64,000 bases of DNA, taken from NCBI GenBank assembly GCA_019638575.1, contig JAHBTN010000001.1:248001-312000 (forward strand), written 5' to 3'. Positions 24,921-33,574 of the stretch are shown one piece after another (position 1 is the first letter of the stretch; every line of letters begins with the position of its first letter). Position numbers and translations under genes: made by a program. The DNA is from Ferruginibacter sp. (GTDB taxonomy: Bacteria > Bacteroidota > Bacteroidia > Chitinophagales > Chitinophagaceae). Under the pieces are notes generated by a model. That model searched no databases. It was given only the letters and a program-made list of their open reading frames with translations, and had not been told where the DNA came from.

Positions 24921-27900
24921 TTATACCACTACATTTATCATTTTGTTTTTTACAAAGATGATTTTCTTTGGAAGCTTACCATCGAGCCATTTTTTAACAA
25001 TATCATTTTCGAGTATCATTTCCTCTACTTGTTTTTGTTCAAGATTAAGTGATAACTCAATATTAGTACGAAGTTTACCATTTACAGAAACAGGGTAGTC
25101 TTTTGTACTCTCAACCAATAATGCCGGGTTAAAGGTTGGATAATTGGCATCAAGGACAGAACCTTTATTGCCCAATTGGTGCCACAACTCTTCACTGATA
25201 TGCGGTGCATACGGTGCAAGCAAAATAAGCAGTTGTTCAATAACCACTTTTTTACTGCACTTTAAATCAGCAAGTTCATTTACACATATCATAAATGTAC
25301 TTACTGCCGTATTAAACGAAAAGCGTTCTGTATCTTCTTCAATTTTTTTTATGGTGCGATGTAAAACTTTTAATTCTGTATCGGTTGCTTTCTCATCCGT
25401 CCAAATTTTACCTTTTACTTCATCAAATAACAGCCTCCACAGTTTTCTTAAAAAACGATGAACACCTTCAATACCCTTGGTATCCCAGGGCTTGCTTGCT
25501 TCTACCGGGCCCAGGAACATTTCATACATGCGGAAAGTATCGGCACCATATTTATCACACAATTCATCCGGGTTTACGGTATTGAATTTTGATTTTGACA
25601 TTTTTTCTGTTTCAACTCCACAGATATATTTGCCATCTTCTAAAATAAATTCAGCATTTGCATATTCACCATTTCTCCATTTTTTAAATTCTTCTATATC
25701 TAATTCTACTCCATCAACAATGTTTACATCAACATGTAAAGGAGAGGGTTGTGAAATTTTAAATTCACTTAATGAAGTATTTTTAAAAATTTCATCATAC
25801 TCTGCTTGGATCAGCTTTTTTGTTTCTGGTAAATGAAAATTGTCATAATGGAATTTTGAAAGGAAGGGCAACTTTTTCCAAAGTAATTTTTCATCAAAGT
25901 TTAACTTAGATTCAGTAAAAGGAATTTCAACATTAAGCCTATACACAAACCTGCTACTTCCCTGTATCATTCCTTGGTTCAATAATTTTTTATATGGTTC
26001 ATCAAAACCAATCAATCCTAAATCAAACAAAACTTTTGTCCACATACGGCTGTACAGTAAATGCCCAACAGCATGCTCGGTACCGCCAATGTACAGGTCA
26101 ACCTGGTTCCAGTAATCGCTTGCTTTGCGGTCGCAAAAAGTTTTATCATTGTGCGGATCCATGTAGCGCAAAAAATACCAACTGCTTCCTGCATAGCCGG
26201 GCATGGTAGATGTTTCTCTTCTGACCTCTCCCCCCGCCCTCTCCAGAGGAGAGGGAGTCAAACCTTCTGATTTTAATGACTCATATTTTGAACTTTCACT
26301 CTCCTGAGGAGAGGGAGCCAAACCCTCATTTTCTAAAGCAGGTTGTTTTTCTAATTCTGAATTAATATTTGTTTCCGTTTTCAATTCTTCTTTTTCTAAT
26401 ACCTTCTTATTTAGTAATGCTTGTTCAATGCTTTTTAAAACATTTTTCACACTATTTTTTACTTCATCATTTGTAAACCTTATCATTGTAAAGCCACACT
26501 CTGCAAGCCAGGCTTCTCTACCAGCATCATATATTTTCTGTTCCTCCTTATTATGATACCCACCATCAATCTCAACAATTAACTTTTTTTCAAGACATAC
26601 AAAGTCGGGGATATATCCTGCAATCGGATGTTGCCTTCTGAATTTAAAACCTCCAATTTTCCTGTTTCTTAATTTCTGCCAGATAATATTCTCTTCGATT
26701 GTTGGCTCTTTTCTATTTTGCTTTGCAAAGCCAATTGTTTTTTTCCATTCTGCAATTGTACTGTTATAATACCCGGGAGCTTTTGTCCCCCTCTCATTAG
26801 GAGAGGGGTTAGGGGAGAGGTCAACCCAATCTGTTAGATTTGCCAATGGGCCTTCGCCATTAGGCCCGGGGCTGTATTTATCTACATGCGGTAACTCAAG
26901 CGGCAATTCGCTTGCATCTATAGGATTGGCAATACCATCGCTCCAGGTTATGGGGAAAGGCTCGCCCCAATAACGTTGCCTGCTAAAGCCTGCATCACGC
27001 ATGCGGTAATTCACTTTGCGTTTTCCAATACCCAGTTCTTCAACTTTATTAATTGCTACTGCCATGGCATCTTTCATTATCATACCATTTAAAAAATCTG
27101 AGTTTTGTAAAACAGCATCTTTTGTTGCATTAGCTTCCTGGCCATTAAAATGTGAACCAATGATATTGGTTATTGGAATTTTAAAATGATTGGCGAATGC
27201 AAAGTCACGCTGATCGCCGCAAGGCACAGCCATAATGGTGCCTGTTCCATATCCAGCTAAAACATATTCCGCTATCCAAATTGGTATTTCTTTGCCATCA
27301 AAAGGATTTATTGCATAAGCGCCTGTAAAACATCCTGTGATTATTTTTGCTTCGGCAAGACGCTCTCTTTCGCTACGGCTTTTTACATACGCTAAATATT
27401 TTTCTACTTCAGCTTTTTGATTTGCTGTTGTTATATTTAAAACAATTTCATGTTCGGGGGCAATCACCATAAAGTCAACACCAAAAATGGTATCGGGCCT
27501 TGTGGTATATACATTTAATTTGCTGTCCGAATTTTTAATATTGAATTCAATTTCTGCTCCTTCGCTTTTACCAATCCAGTTACGTTGCATTTCTTTCATG
27601 CTATCGCTAAAATCTACTGTTTCCAGGCCTTGCAACAGCCTGTTGGCATAAGCAGTAATACGTAAAAACCACTGGCGCATTTTTTTTCTTTCAACCGGGT
27701 GGCCGCCACGTTCGCTAACACCATTCACTACTTCATCATTGGCAAGTACGGTTCCTAAGGCTTCGCACCAGTTAACTTCGCCATAAGCGCTAAAAGCCAG
27801 CCGGCGGTTCATCAATATGTCTTCCTGCTCTTTTTTAGTAAAAGCATTCCATTGATCAGCAGTAAAATTTTTACAGCCTTTTGTTTCATACTTTTTCACC

Positions 27901-28379
27901 AAATCGGCAATTGGCCTTGCTTTTTGCTGAGTGTTGCAAAAATAACTATTGTACAACTGCAGGAAAATCCATTGTGTCCATTTATAATATTGGGGGTCGC
28001 TGGTACGCAGTTCCCGATCCCAGTCGTAACAAAATCCTATTTTATCAAGCTGAGCTTTAAAAGTTGTGATATTTTTTTCGGTTGTGGTAGCCGGGTGCTG
28101 CCCTGTTTCCAGTGCATATTGTTCGGCAGGCAAACCAAAACTATCAAAGCCCATTGGGTGCAACACATTAAACCCCTTCAATCTTTTATACCTACTGTAA
28201 ATATCGCTTGCTATGTATCCCAACGGGTGGCCCACATGCAGGCCTGCACCGCTTGGATAAGGAAACATATCCAATACATAGTATTTGGGTTTGCCCGAAT
28301 TGTTTGAAACCCGGTAAACTTTATTTTCCCGCCAATAGTCCTGCCATTTTTTTTCTATTTCATTAAACTTGTATTCCAT
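24921..28379 (-). CDS. leuS: Leucyl-tRNA synthetase with an in-frame DUF559 endonuclease insert
   Basis: Attaches leucine to tRNA(Leu) and edits mischarged tRNA. The frame encodes 1152 residues, about 200 more than usual. The HIGH-type motif HVGH is at 48-51, the editing domain follows (VYTTRPDTIFGVDFMVIAPEHE), KMSKS is at 926-930, then the anticodon-binding domain. Residues 520-719 are foreign to the family: a DUF559 domain (EENIIWQKLRNR, PDFVCLEKK, IVEIDGGYHN) flanked by proline/serine-rich repeat-derived peptides (SPNPSPNERG, LTPSPLERAGGEV). The insert sits between WV and RRETSTMPGYAGSSWYF, a surface loop of variable length. The flanks resume exactly in frame, so the host protein minus insert would be 952 residues, normal for the phylum. 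It is not an intein: no splice-junction Cys/Ser or terminal His-Asn is present. The protein is probably translated whole, but that is inference. Confidence 0.93.
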   Translation of the reverse strand: MEYKFNEIEKKWQDYWRENKVYRVSNNSGKPKYYVLDMFPYPSGAGLHVGHPLGYIASDIYSRYKRLKGFNVLHPMGFDSFGLPAEQYALETGQHPATTTEKNITTFKAQLDKIGFCYDWDRELRTSDPQYYKWTQWIFLQLYNSYFCNTQQKARPIADLVKKYETKGCKNFTADQWNAFTKKEQEDILMNRRLAFSAYGEVNWCEALGTVLANDEVVNGVSERGGHPVERKKMRQWFLRITAYANRLLQGLETVDFSDSMKEMQRNWIGKSEGAEIEFNIKNSDSKLNVYTTRPDTIFGVDFMVIAPEHEIVLNITTANQKAEVEKYLAYVKSRSERERLAEAKIITGCFTGAYAINPFDGKEIPIWIAEYVLAGYGTGTIMAVPCGDQRDFAFANHFKIPITNIIGSHFNGQEANATKDAVLQNSDFLNGMIMKDAMAVAINKVEELGIGKRKVNYRMRDAGFSRQRYWGEPFPITWSDGIANPIDASELPLELPHVDKYSPGPNGEGPLANLTDWVDLSPNPSPNERGTKAPGYYNSTIAEWKKTIGFAKQNRKEPTIEENIIWQKLRNRKIGGFKFRRQHPIAGYIPDFVCLEKKLIVEIDGGYHNKEEQKIYDAGREAWLAECGFTMIRFTNDEVKNSVKNVLKSIEQALLNKKVLEKEELKTETNINSELEKQPALENEGLAPSPQESESSKYESLKSEGLTPSPLERAGGEVRRETSTMPGYAGSSWYFLRYMDPHNDKTFCDRKASDYWNQVDLYIGGTEHAVGHLLYSRMWTKVLFDLGLIGFDEPYKKLLNQGMIQGSSRFVYRLNVEIPFTESKLNFDEKLLWKKLPFLSKFHYDNFHLPETKKLIQAEYDEIFKNTSLSEFKISQPSPLHVDVNIVDGVELDIEEFKKWRNGEYANAEFILEDGKYICGVETEKMSKSKFNTVNPDELCDKYGADTFRMYEMFLGPVEASKPWDTKGIEGVHRFLRKLWRLLFDEVKGKIWTDEKATDTELKVLHRTIKKIEEDTERFSFNTAVSTFMICVNELADLKCSKKVVIEQLLILLAPYAPHISEELWHQLGNKGSVLDANYPTFNPALLVESTKDYPVSVNGKLRTNIELSLNLEQKQVEEMILENDIVKKWLDGKLPKKIIFVKNKMINVVV
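26223..26258. repeat. Left terminal inverted repeat with nested hairpin
   Basis: GACCTCTCCCC is followed by CCG and a perfect hairpin CCCTCTCC-AGA-GGAGAGGG. Its layout matches the other end of the element in reverse complement. Confidence 0.75.
26310..26333. repeat. Internal third copy of the hairpin repeat
   Basis: CTCTCC-TGA-GGAGAG followed by GGAGCCAAACC closely matches the left-end copy, which reads GGAGTCAAACC after its hairpin. It lies about 85 bp inside the left end, in the reading frame region encoding EGLAPSPQES, and suggests repeat duplication within the element. Confidence 0.65.
26786..26822. repeat. Right terminal inverted repeat with nested hairpin
   Basis: CCCCTCTC-ATTAG-GAGAGGGG, then TTA and GGGGAGAGGTC. 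The reverse complement aligns with the left end over about 35 bp with few differences. Confidence 0.75.
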
Positions 28380-28684
28380 ATTCTTTTCTACTGCTACTTA
28401 AATTTTATTTTACTATCAACTGTGTTGGTTTGTTTTTTAAAGAACCAATCTTATATACTTTCTTTTATTTTATTGAACATAGTATTTCTTTAGCTTCCAG
28501 GTTATTAAACTGTGAAAGAAAAGTTATTTAATCCTCAATCACACTTCATATTTTACTTTTACAGAAATAAACAGGGAAGACTGTCGTTTTGAAGACAGCA
28601 AAAATACGGCAAAGCAGCTAAAAACCTTTATTTTTGCAACGCTCAAAAAAGTAAAACTGTACTAATCCCCTAACAAAACAAAAT
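28380..28684. other. 305-bp divergent intergenic region leuS / ftsX
   Basis: Holds the TATTTTTG element for ftsX (28629-28636) and a small hairpin CTGTC/GACAG at 28581-28598. No coding frame, tRNA or clear leuS promoter or T-box-like structure is recognised. Confidence 0.5.
28629..28636 (+). promoter_or_regulatory. -7 element for ftsX
   Basis: TATTTTTG fits TAnnTTTG, 48 nt before the ATG at 28685; no clear -33 element is at the usual distance. Confidence 0.45.
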
Positions 28685-29563
28685 ATGGCTCAGTTCGGAA
28701 AAGCAAGTAGCAAACGTGGCAAACCAACTTATGCTTATGCTATCATTGGCGTATCGCTGGTTTTATTTTTATTTGGAATTGTTGGCTGGTTTTTTTTAAA
28801 TCTTCGTAAAACCGGCGATTATGTAAAAGAAAACATACAGGTACATGCCTGGCTTAACCCCAATTCGCCAAAGAAAAAGATAGATAGCCTGAAAAATTAT
28901 ATTTCATCAATACCCTATGCAAAGGATGTAAAATATGTTACTAAAGAAATGGCTATTGAGATTTGGAATAAAGACAATGATACTACCTGGAAAAAATTCC
29001 TGGATGAAAACCCCTTGCCCGAAAGTATAGATTTTTATATAAAGGCCGACCATGTACAAAAAGACAGTTTGGATTTATTGTCGCTGGATTTGTTAAACCG
29101 GTTCCCGGGGCTCATTAATGAATTCCAGTTTCCTACAGATACTATAACACAAGTAAGCAAGTTTGTAAAAACTGCCGCTTATATCTTTTTAATTGCAGCA
29201 ATTATATTAACTGTACTGGTTGTATTTTCTATTGATAACACCATTCGCCTGGCCATGTACAGCAACCGTTTTTTAATTAAAACCATGCAAATGGTTGGCG
29301 CCACCCGATGGTTTATTGCCAGGCCTATCAATAAAAGGGCTATTTTAAACGGGTTGATAGCGTCGTGTATTGCAATTGTTGCTTTATGGTTTACGGTAAT
29401 GCTTATTGAGTCGTTAACACCAAGTTTTAAAGTATTACACGATAATACAAGTATGATTTTGCTATTTTTAGTGATAATTGTTTTAGGTATAAGTATTACC
29501 CTAATTAGTACCCACCGCTCGGTTATTAAATACCTGCGTATGAAATTGGATGATTTATATTAA
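28685..29563 (+). CDS. ftsX: Cell division protein FtsX-type permease
   Basis: Membrane partner of the FtsE ATPase that controls peptidoglycan hydrolases at division. The 292 residues have TM1 (about 21-43), a periplasmic domain (about 45-160, WLNPNSPKKKIDSLKNYI) and three C-terminal helices with NTIRLAMYSNRFLIKTMQMVG between them, the typical FtsX coupling loop. FtsE is not adjacent, as is usual in Bacteroidota. It is followed closely by the DUF3098 gene and uppP, an order I recall as conserved in the phylum. Confidence 0.88.
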   Translation: MAQFGKASSKRGKPTYAYAIIGVSLVLFLFGIVGWFFLNLRKTGDYVKENIQVHAWLNPNSPKKKIDSLKNYISSIPYAKDVKYVTKEMAIEIWNKDNDTTWKKFLDENPLPESIDFYIKADHVQKDSLDLLSLDLLNRFPGLINEFQFPTDTITQVSKFVKTAAYIFLIAAIILTVLVVFSIDNTIRLAMYSNRFLIKTMQMVGATRWFIARPINKRAILNGLIASCIAIVALWFTVMLIESLTPSFKVLHDNTSMILLFLVIIVLGISITLISTHRSVIKYLRMKLDDLY

Positions 29564-29586
29564 TTTGCAGCGTTAATTTTAAAAAT

Positions 29587-29844
29587 ATGAATAAAGATAA
29601 AAAACAAGTCCCATCAACTTCCAATCAATTGTTTGGTAAAGAAAATTATTTGTGGATGCTGATAGGATTAGCCGTACTGGCGCTTGGCTTTTTTTTAATG
29701 GCAGGTGGCAAAAGCAGCAATCCAAAGGTTTTTAATGATGCAGAAGTGTACAGTACTACCCGTATAACAATTGCACCCATGCTAATTATTGCCGGCTTTA
29801 TTATTGAAATATTTGCCATCATGAAAAAATCAAAGACAAATTAA
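29587..29844 (+). CDS. DUF3098 family membrane protein
   Basis: An 85-residue protein with two membrane helices (about 24-41 and 60-76) separated by the conserved-looking AGGKSSNPKVFNDAEVYSTTRITIAP segment, split here across the loop. Matches DUF3098, found next to ftsX in Bacteroidota. Function unknown; the position between ftsX (23-bp gap) and uppP hints at a cell-envelope role. A terminator follows. Confidence 0.85.
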   Translation: MNKDKKQVPSTSNQLFGKENYLWMLIGLAVLALGFFLMAGGKSSNPKVFNDAEVYSTTRITIAPMLIIAGFIIEIFAIMKKSKTN

Positions 29845-29875
29845 TTTTTTAAAAAAAAGAACATTAAATATTATT

Positions 29876-29902
29876 AGCGAAGATTATACCTTCGCTTTTT
29901 TT
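29876..29902 (+). terminator. Terminator after DUF3098 gene
   Basis: AGCGAAG (29876-29882) pairs with CTTCGCT (29890-29896), followed by a T run. It ends only about 15 nt before the uppP ATG, so it might also work as an attenuator in the uppP leader. Confidence 0.78.
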
Positions 29903-29917
29903 ATGTAACAAATTTTT

Positions 29918-30712
29918 ATGGATACCATACAAAGCATTATAATTGGAGTGGTAGAAGGACTTACAGAATTTCTCCCTGTTTCTTCAACGGGCCACATGAT
30001 TATCACCGAAAAGCTGCTTCATATTGATGAAAATGATTTCAGCAAAGTGTTTACCATTGCCATACAGTTAGGCGCCATATTAGCCGTAGTGGTTTTATAT
30101 TGGAAGAAATTTTTTGATTTTAAAAACTGGAAGTTTTATTTAAAAATTGCGGCCGGAGTAGTGCCGGCGCTTATACTGGGTTTTTTGTTTTCAAAAAAGA
30201 TTGATGCATTGCTTGAAAGTTCTACTACAGTTGCCATATCCTTACTGGCTGGTGGTATCATCTTATTATTTATTGATAATATTTTTAAAAATCAGCAAGT
30301 AGATAAAGAAGAAGACATTTCATTTTTTAAAGCCATTATAATTGGTATTTGGCAATGTATTGCCATGATACCGGGCATTAGCCGCAGTGCAGCTTCTATC
30401 ATTGGCGGTATGCAACAAAAATTAACCAGAAGTGCTGCTGCTGAGTTCTCATTCTTTTTAGCAGTGCCAACCATGCTGGCAGCCACCGGTTATAAACTTT
30501 TAAAATACTGGCAGGATTATGGCGGCTTTTCATCGAACGAAATAAAACAACTTGCCATTGGTAATGTGGTTGCTTTTGTGGTTGCCATGCTGGCTATTAA
30601 ATTCTTTATCGGTTTTTTAAAAAAACATGGATTTAAAATTTGGGGTTATTACAGGATAGCGGTGGGTATTATTTTGCTTATTCTAATTTACACGGGGTAC
30701 ATAAAACCCTAA
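29918..30712 (+). CDS. uppP: Undecaprenyl-diphosphatase UppP (BacA)
   Basis: Dephosphorylates undecaprenyl diphosphate to recycle the lipid carrier for peptidoglycan and other glycans. The 264-residue polytopic protein has the two signature regions: EGLTEFLPVSSTGHM (about 13-27) and PGISRSAASIIGG (about 151-163), which hold the catalytic glutamate, serine/histidine and arginine. Length is normal. It supplies the carrier used by the WecA-like enzyme at 13.2 kb. Confidence 0.96.
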   Translation: MDTIQSIIIGVVEGLTEFLPVSSTGHMIITEKLLHIDENDFSKVFTIAIQLGAILAVVVLYWKKFFDFKNWKFYLKIAAGVVPALILGFLFSKKIDALLESSTTVAISLLAGGIILLFIDNIFKNQQVDKEEDISFFKAIIIGIWQCIAMIPGISRSAASIIGGMQQKLTRSAAAEFSFFLAVPTMLAATGYKLLKYWQDYGGFSSNEIKQLAIGNVVAFVVAMLAIKFFIGFLKKHGFKIWGYYRIAVGIILLILIYTGYIKP

Positions 30713-30738
30713 ATACCCATTGCAGGGTATATATTTTT
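30713..30738 (+). terminator. Possible terminator after uppP
   Basis: ATACCC and GGGTAT pair around ATTGCA, followed by ATATTTTTT. The stem is short (6 bp). Confidence 0.5.
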
Positions 30739-30784
30739 TCAGCATGATTCATTAATTATGCATTTATTACCAAAACTAACTGTT

Positions 30785-31213
30785 ATGAAAATTTTAACCC
30801 GGTTTTTTACAGCCCTTATCATCACTGCTGTATTAGCAGCCTGCAATGCCGGTTATGGCAAAGAGTATAAATTAGACAGCAAACACAATGTGTATTATAA
30901 AGGCGATAGTGTTACAGAAGCACAGGCAAAAAAACTGGCTGAGTATTTAAAAGAACAAAAATATTTCCAGGATACTATAGAATCTACCGTACAGTTGGTA
31001 AAAGTGAAAGACACTTTTAATATAAATTTTGTGGTGGATGAAACCAAACTAACTAAAGGATACGAAACTAACTTTTTATTGTTTGGCGGATTTATTTCTG
31101 AAAGTGTATTTAATAAAGCGCCGGTAGTTATACAGCTCACCAATAACAGGTTGGAGCCATTTAAAAACCTGGGTTATGCAAGCCCCATATCCGAAGAAAA
31201 AGAAAAAGAATAA
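30785..31213 (+). CDS. Hypothetical lipoprotein
   Basis: A 142-residue protein. ATG at 30785 (MKILTRFF) is preferred over an ATG nine codons upstream because it gives a standard lipoprotein signal ending in the lipobox LAAC, with acylated Cys20. The mature part (YGKEYKLDSKHNVYYKGDSVTEAQAKKLAEYL and on) is a small alpha/beta domain of no family I recognise. It lies after uppP and before a long terminator; function unknown. Confidence 0.78.
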   Translation: MKILTRFFTALIITAVLAACNAGYGKEYKLDSKHNVYYKGDSVTEAQAKKLAEYLKEQKYFQDTIESTVQLVKVKDTFNINFVVDETKLTKGYETNFLLFGGFISESVFNKAPVVIQLTNNRLEPFKNLGYASPISEEKEKE

Positions 31214-31232
31214 CAAATAAATAAACCTCATT

Positions 31233-31268
31233 AAAACAACCCCTGTAATATTAAACAGGGGTTGTTTT
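31233..31268. terminator. Strong bidirectional-looking terminator
   Basis: AAAACAACCCCTGT (31233-31246) and ACAGGGGTTGTTTT (31255-31268) pair over 14 bp around an 8-nt loop, ending in a T run on the plus strand, 20 nt after the lipoprotein stop. Confidence 0.88.
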
Positions 31269-31319
31269 GTTTTCTTTACATTGATATTTACTATATTCAT
31301 TATTCCTTAATTAAAAACC

Positions 31320-32612
31320 ATGCAAACTGCTTCTAAAAAAGTCATTAACGGCTGGGCCATGTACGACTGGGCCAACTCGGTGTACAACCTTGTAATTACT
31401 ACTACTTTTTTCCCGGCTTATTATGCAGCAGTTACCAGCACTGTAAAATTTCCGGATGGCATTACTTTTTTAGGTCGCCGTTTTGTAAATACCGAACTAA
31501 AAGATTATGTTCTTGCATTTGGTTTTTTAGTTATTGCATTGCTCTCTCCAATCTTATCATCCATTGCCGATTACAAAGGCAATAAGAAAAATTTTATGCG
31601 TTTTTTTTGTTACATGGGGGCAGCAAGCTGTTCACTTATGTATTTTTTTGATGAGCACCATGTTACCCTGGGCCTTATGTGCTTTATGTTTGCCGGTATT
31701 GGTTTTTATGGCAGCCAGGTTTTTTATAATTCGTACTTGCCAGAGATTGCTATGGAAGAAGACAGGGACAGGGTGAGTGCAAGAGGTTATAGCTTTGGTT
31801 ATATAGGCAGCGTAATTATGCAGATGATTGGCTTTGCATTGGTAATATTAATGCCCGAAGGAGAAATGCCATTAAAACTTACTTTTTTACTGGTGGGTAT
31901 TTGGTGGGTAGCATTTGCACAAATAACATTTAACAGGTTGCCCATTAGCCCAAAAACAGAAAGAAAAAGCAGGAAACATGCTTTGGTAAATGGTTTTCAT
32001 GAATTACAAAAGGTATGGCATGAAGTTAAAATTATGCCGCAGTTAAAAAGGTTTTTAACAGCTTTCTTTTTTTATAATATGGGTGTACAAACAGTTATGC
32101 TGGTTGCAATTGATTTTGGTATTAAAGAATTAAAACTTGAAAACTCAAAGCTCATCATCACGGCTGTTATCATTCAGCTAGTAGCCATTGCAGGCGCTGT
32201 TGGCATGAGCCGTATATCGGCATTATACGGTAATATAAAAGTGCTTTCTTTAACTGTTTGTTTGTGGATTGTGGTTTGTATTGCAGGCTATTTTATGCAA
32301 ACAGAAATACATTTTTATATCATAGCATCGCTGGTTGGACTTGTCATGGGCGGCATTCAGTCGCTTAGCCGTTCTACCTACAGCAAACTGATGCCCGAAA
32401 CAAAAGACACCGCATCGTTTTTTAGTTTTTATGATGTAACTGAAAAATTTTCGATAGTAATTGGCCTATTTTGTTTTGGATTTATTGAAGGATTAACCAA
32501 TAATATGCGTAACTCTATTTTAGCGTTGATTATATTTTTTATCATTGGGCTTTTATTTCTGTTACTTACTTACAGGGTTCAAAAGAAACAATCCGTAACT
32601 TTAATAAATTGA
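31320..32612 (+). CDS. UMF1/Atg22-type MFS transporter
   Basis: A 430-residue polytopic protein with about 12 helices. The opening WAMYDWANSVYNLVITTTFFPAYY and the MGGIQSLSRSTYSKLMP motif are hallmarks of the UMF1 branch of the major facilitator superfamily related to yeast Atg22, a vacuolar amino-acid effluxer. Bacterial substrate is unknown. Single gene with terminators on the upstream side. Confidence 0.88.
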   Translation: MQTASKKVINGWAMYDWANSVYNLVITTTFFPAYYAAVTSTVKFPDGITFLGRRFVNTELKDYVLAFGFLVIALLSPILSSIADYKGNKKNFMRFFCYMGAASCSLMYFFDEHHVTLGLMCFMFAGIGFYGSQVFYNSYLPEIAMEEDRDRVSARGYSFGYIGSVIMQMIGFALVILMPEGEMPLKLTFLLVGIWWVAFAQITFNRLPISPKTERKSRKHALVNGFHELQKVWHEVKIMPQLKRFLTAFFFYNMGVQTVMLVAIDFGIKELKLENSKLIITAVIIQLVAIAGAVGMSRISALYGNIKVLSLTVCLWIVVCIAGYFMQTEIHFYIIASLVGLVMGGIQSLSRSTYSKLMPETKDTASFFSFYDVTEKFSIVIGLFCFGFIEGLTNNMRNSILALIIFFIIGLLFLLLTYRVQKKQSVTLIN

Positions 32613-32688
32613 AAATAAACAACAGTAACCACATGTTGTTGGTTAATTTAACAATACAGGGTTTTAAACAGGATACAAGAACTATTTC

Positions 32689-33567
32689 ATGAAACTTTAT
32701 ACAATTAATACGGGCTATTTTAAATTAGATGGCGGGGCCATGTTTGGCGTGGTACCCAAAAGCATCTGGAACAAACTTAACCCTGCCGATGAAAACAATA
32801 TGTGCAGTTGGGCCCTGCGCTGTTTATTGATTGAGGATGAAGGAAGGCTTATTTTGATTGATAATGGTATGGGCAATAAACAGGATGCAAAATTTTTTGG
32901 CCATTATTACTTGCATGGCGATGATACCTTAGAGGCGTCATTAGCAAAAAATGGATTTACAAAAAATGATATCACCGATGTTTTTTTAACACACCTGCAT
33001 TTTGACCACTGCGGGGGCAGCATTGTAAAAGATGGAGAAAAACTTGTACCTGCATTTAAAAATGCAACTTACTGGAGCAACCATCATCACTGGAAATGGG
33101 CTACAGAACCCAATGCCAGGGAAAAAGCAAGTTTTTTAAAAGAAAATATACTGCCCATTCAGGAAAGCGGGCAGTTGAAATTTTTTGATGTTAATAATAC
33201 AATTACAGCAATAAACGGAAAAACTCTTCCTGAATATAACTCCGGCATTATTACCAACCTGTCTTTTTACACCGTTAACGGTCATACCGAATGTATGATG
33301 CTGCCCAAAATTAATTACCATGGCAAAACTATTGTTTACATGGCCGACCTGTTGCCTTCAGCAGCACATATTCCCCTGCCCTATGTAATGGCATACGATA
33401 TGTTTCCTTTGCAAACACTACAGGAAAAGAAACTATTTCTTACAGAAGCAGAACAAAACAATTTTATCTTGTTTTTTGAACATGATCCTAAAATTGAATG
33501 CTGCAATGTACAGGCTTCAGAAAAAGGAATAAAGTTAAAAGATACTTTTACACTAAATGATATTTGA
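32689..33567 (+). CDS. MBL-fold metallo-hydrolase
   Basis: A 292-residue metallo-beta-lactamase fold enzyme with the dinuclear metal motif THLHFDH (His102, His104, Asp106, His107), followed by NGHTECM and YMADLLPSAAHI carrying later ligands. The class includes AiiA-like lactonases and many hydrolases; substrate is not evident. No signal peptide, so cytoplasmic. It converges with the DUF3108 gene 7 bp away. Confidence 0.85.
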   Translation: MKLYTINTGYFKLDGGAMFGVVPKSIWNKLNPADENNMCSWALRCLLIEDEGRLILIDNGMGNKQDAKFFGHYYLHGDDTLEASLAKNGFTKNDITDVFLTHLHFDHCGGSIVKDGEKLVPAFKNATYWSNHHHWKWATEPNAREKASFLKENILPIQESGQLKFFDVNNTITAINGKTLPEYNSGIITNLSFYTVNGHTECMMLPKINYHGKTIVYMADLLPSAAHIPLPYVMAYDMFPLQTLQEKKLFLTEAEQNNFILFFEHDPKIECCNVQASEKGIKLKDTFTLNDI

Positions 33568-33574
33568 TTTTCAT

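Larger units (their letters stand above)
26223..26822 (-). mobile_element. 600-bp DUF559-encoding element nested in leuS
   Basis: The element is exactly 200 codons and in frame. It is bounded by perfect 11-bp inverted repeats: GACCTCTCCCC at 26223-26233 and GGGGAGAGGTC at 26812-26822. Inside each end lies a related hairpin (CCCTCTCC/GGAGAGGG at the low end, CCCCTCTC/GAGAGGGG at the high end), and a third related hairpin is at about 26310-26333. The central part encodes a DUF559 (Vsr-like PD-(D/E)XK) endonuclease with the acidic residues of PDF and EID retained. No target-site duplication is evident. I interpret it as a small endonuclease-bearing palindromic element using leuS as host; mobility is inferred. 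Confidence 0.75.

Noticed and set aside
24921-25980. Second insertion in the C-terminal part of LeuRS, before KMSKS
   Set aside because: The long FVYRLNVEIPF...PLHVDVNIVDGV region matches the extended form I recall as normal for Bacteroidota LeuRS, and has no flanking repeats.
26223-26822. Intein or self-splicing intron in leuS
   Set aside because: The insert starts with Asp-Leu and ends with Glu-Val; there is no junction Cys/Ser/Thr, no His-Asn end and no intein block motifs. No group I or II intron core was recognised, and the whole insert is an open, in-frame coding stretch.
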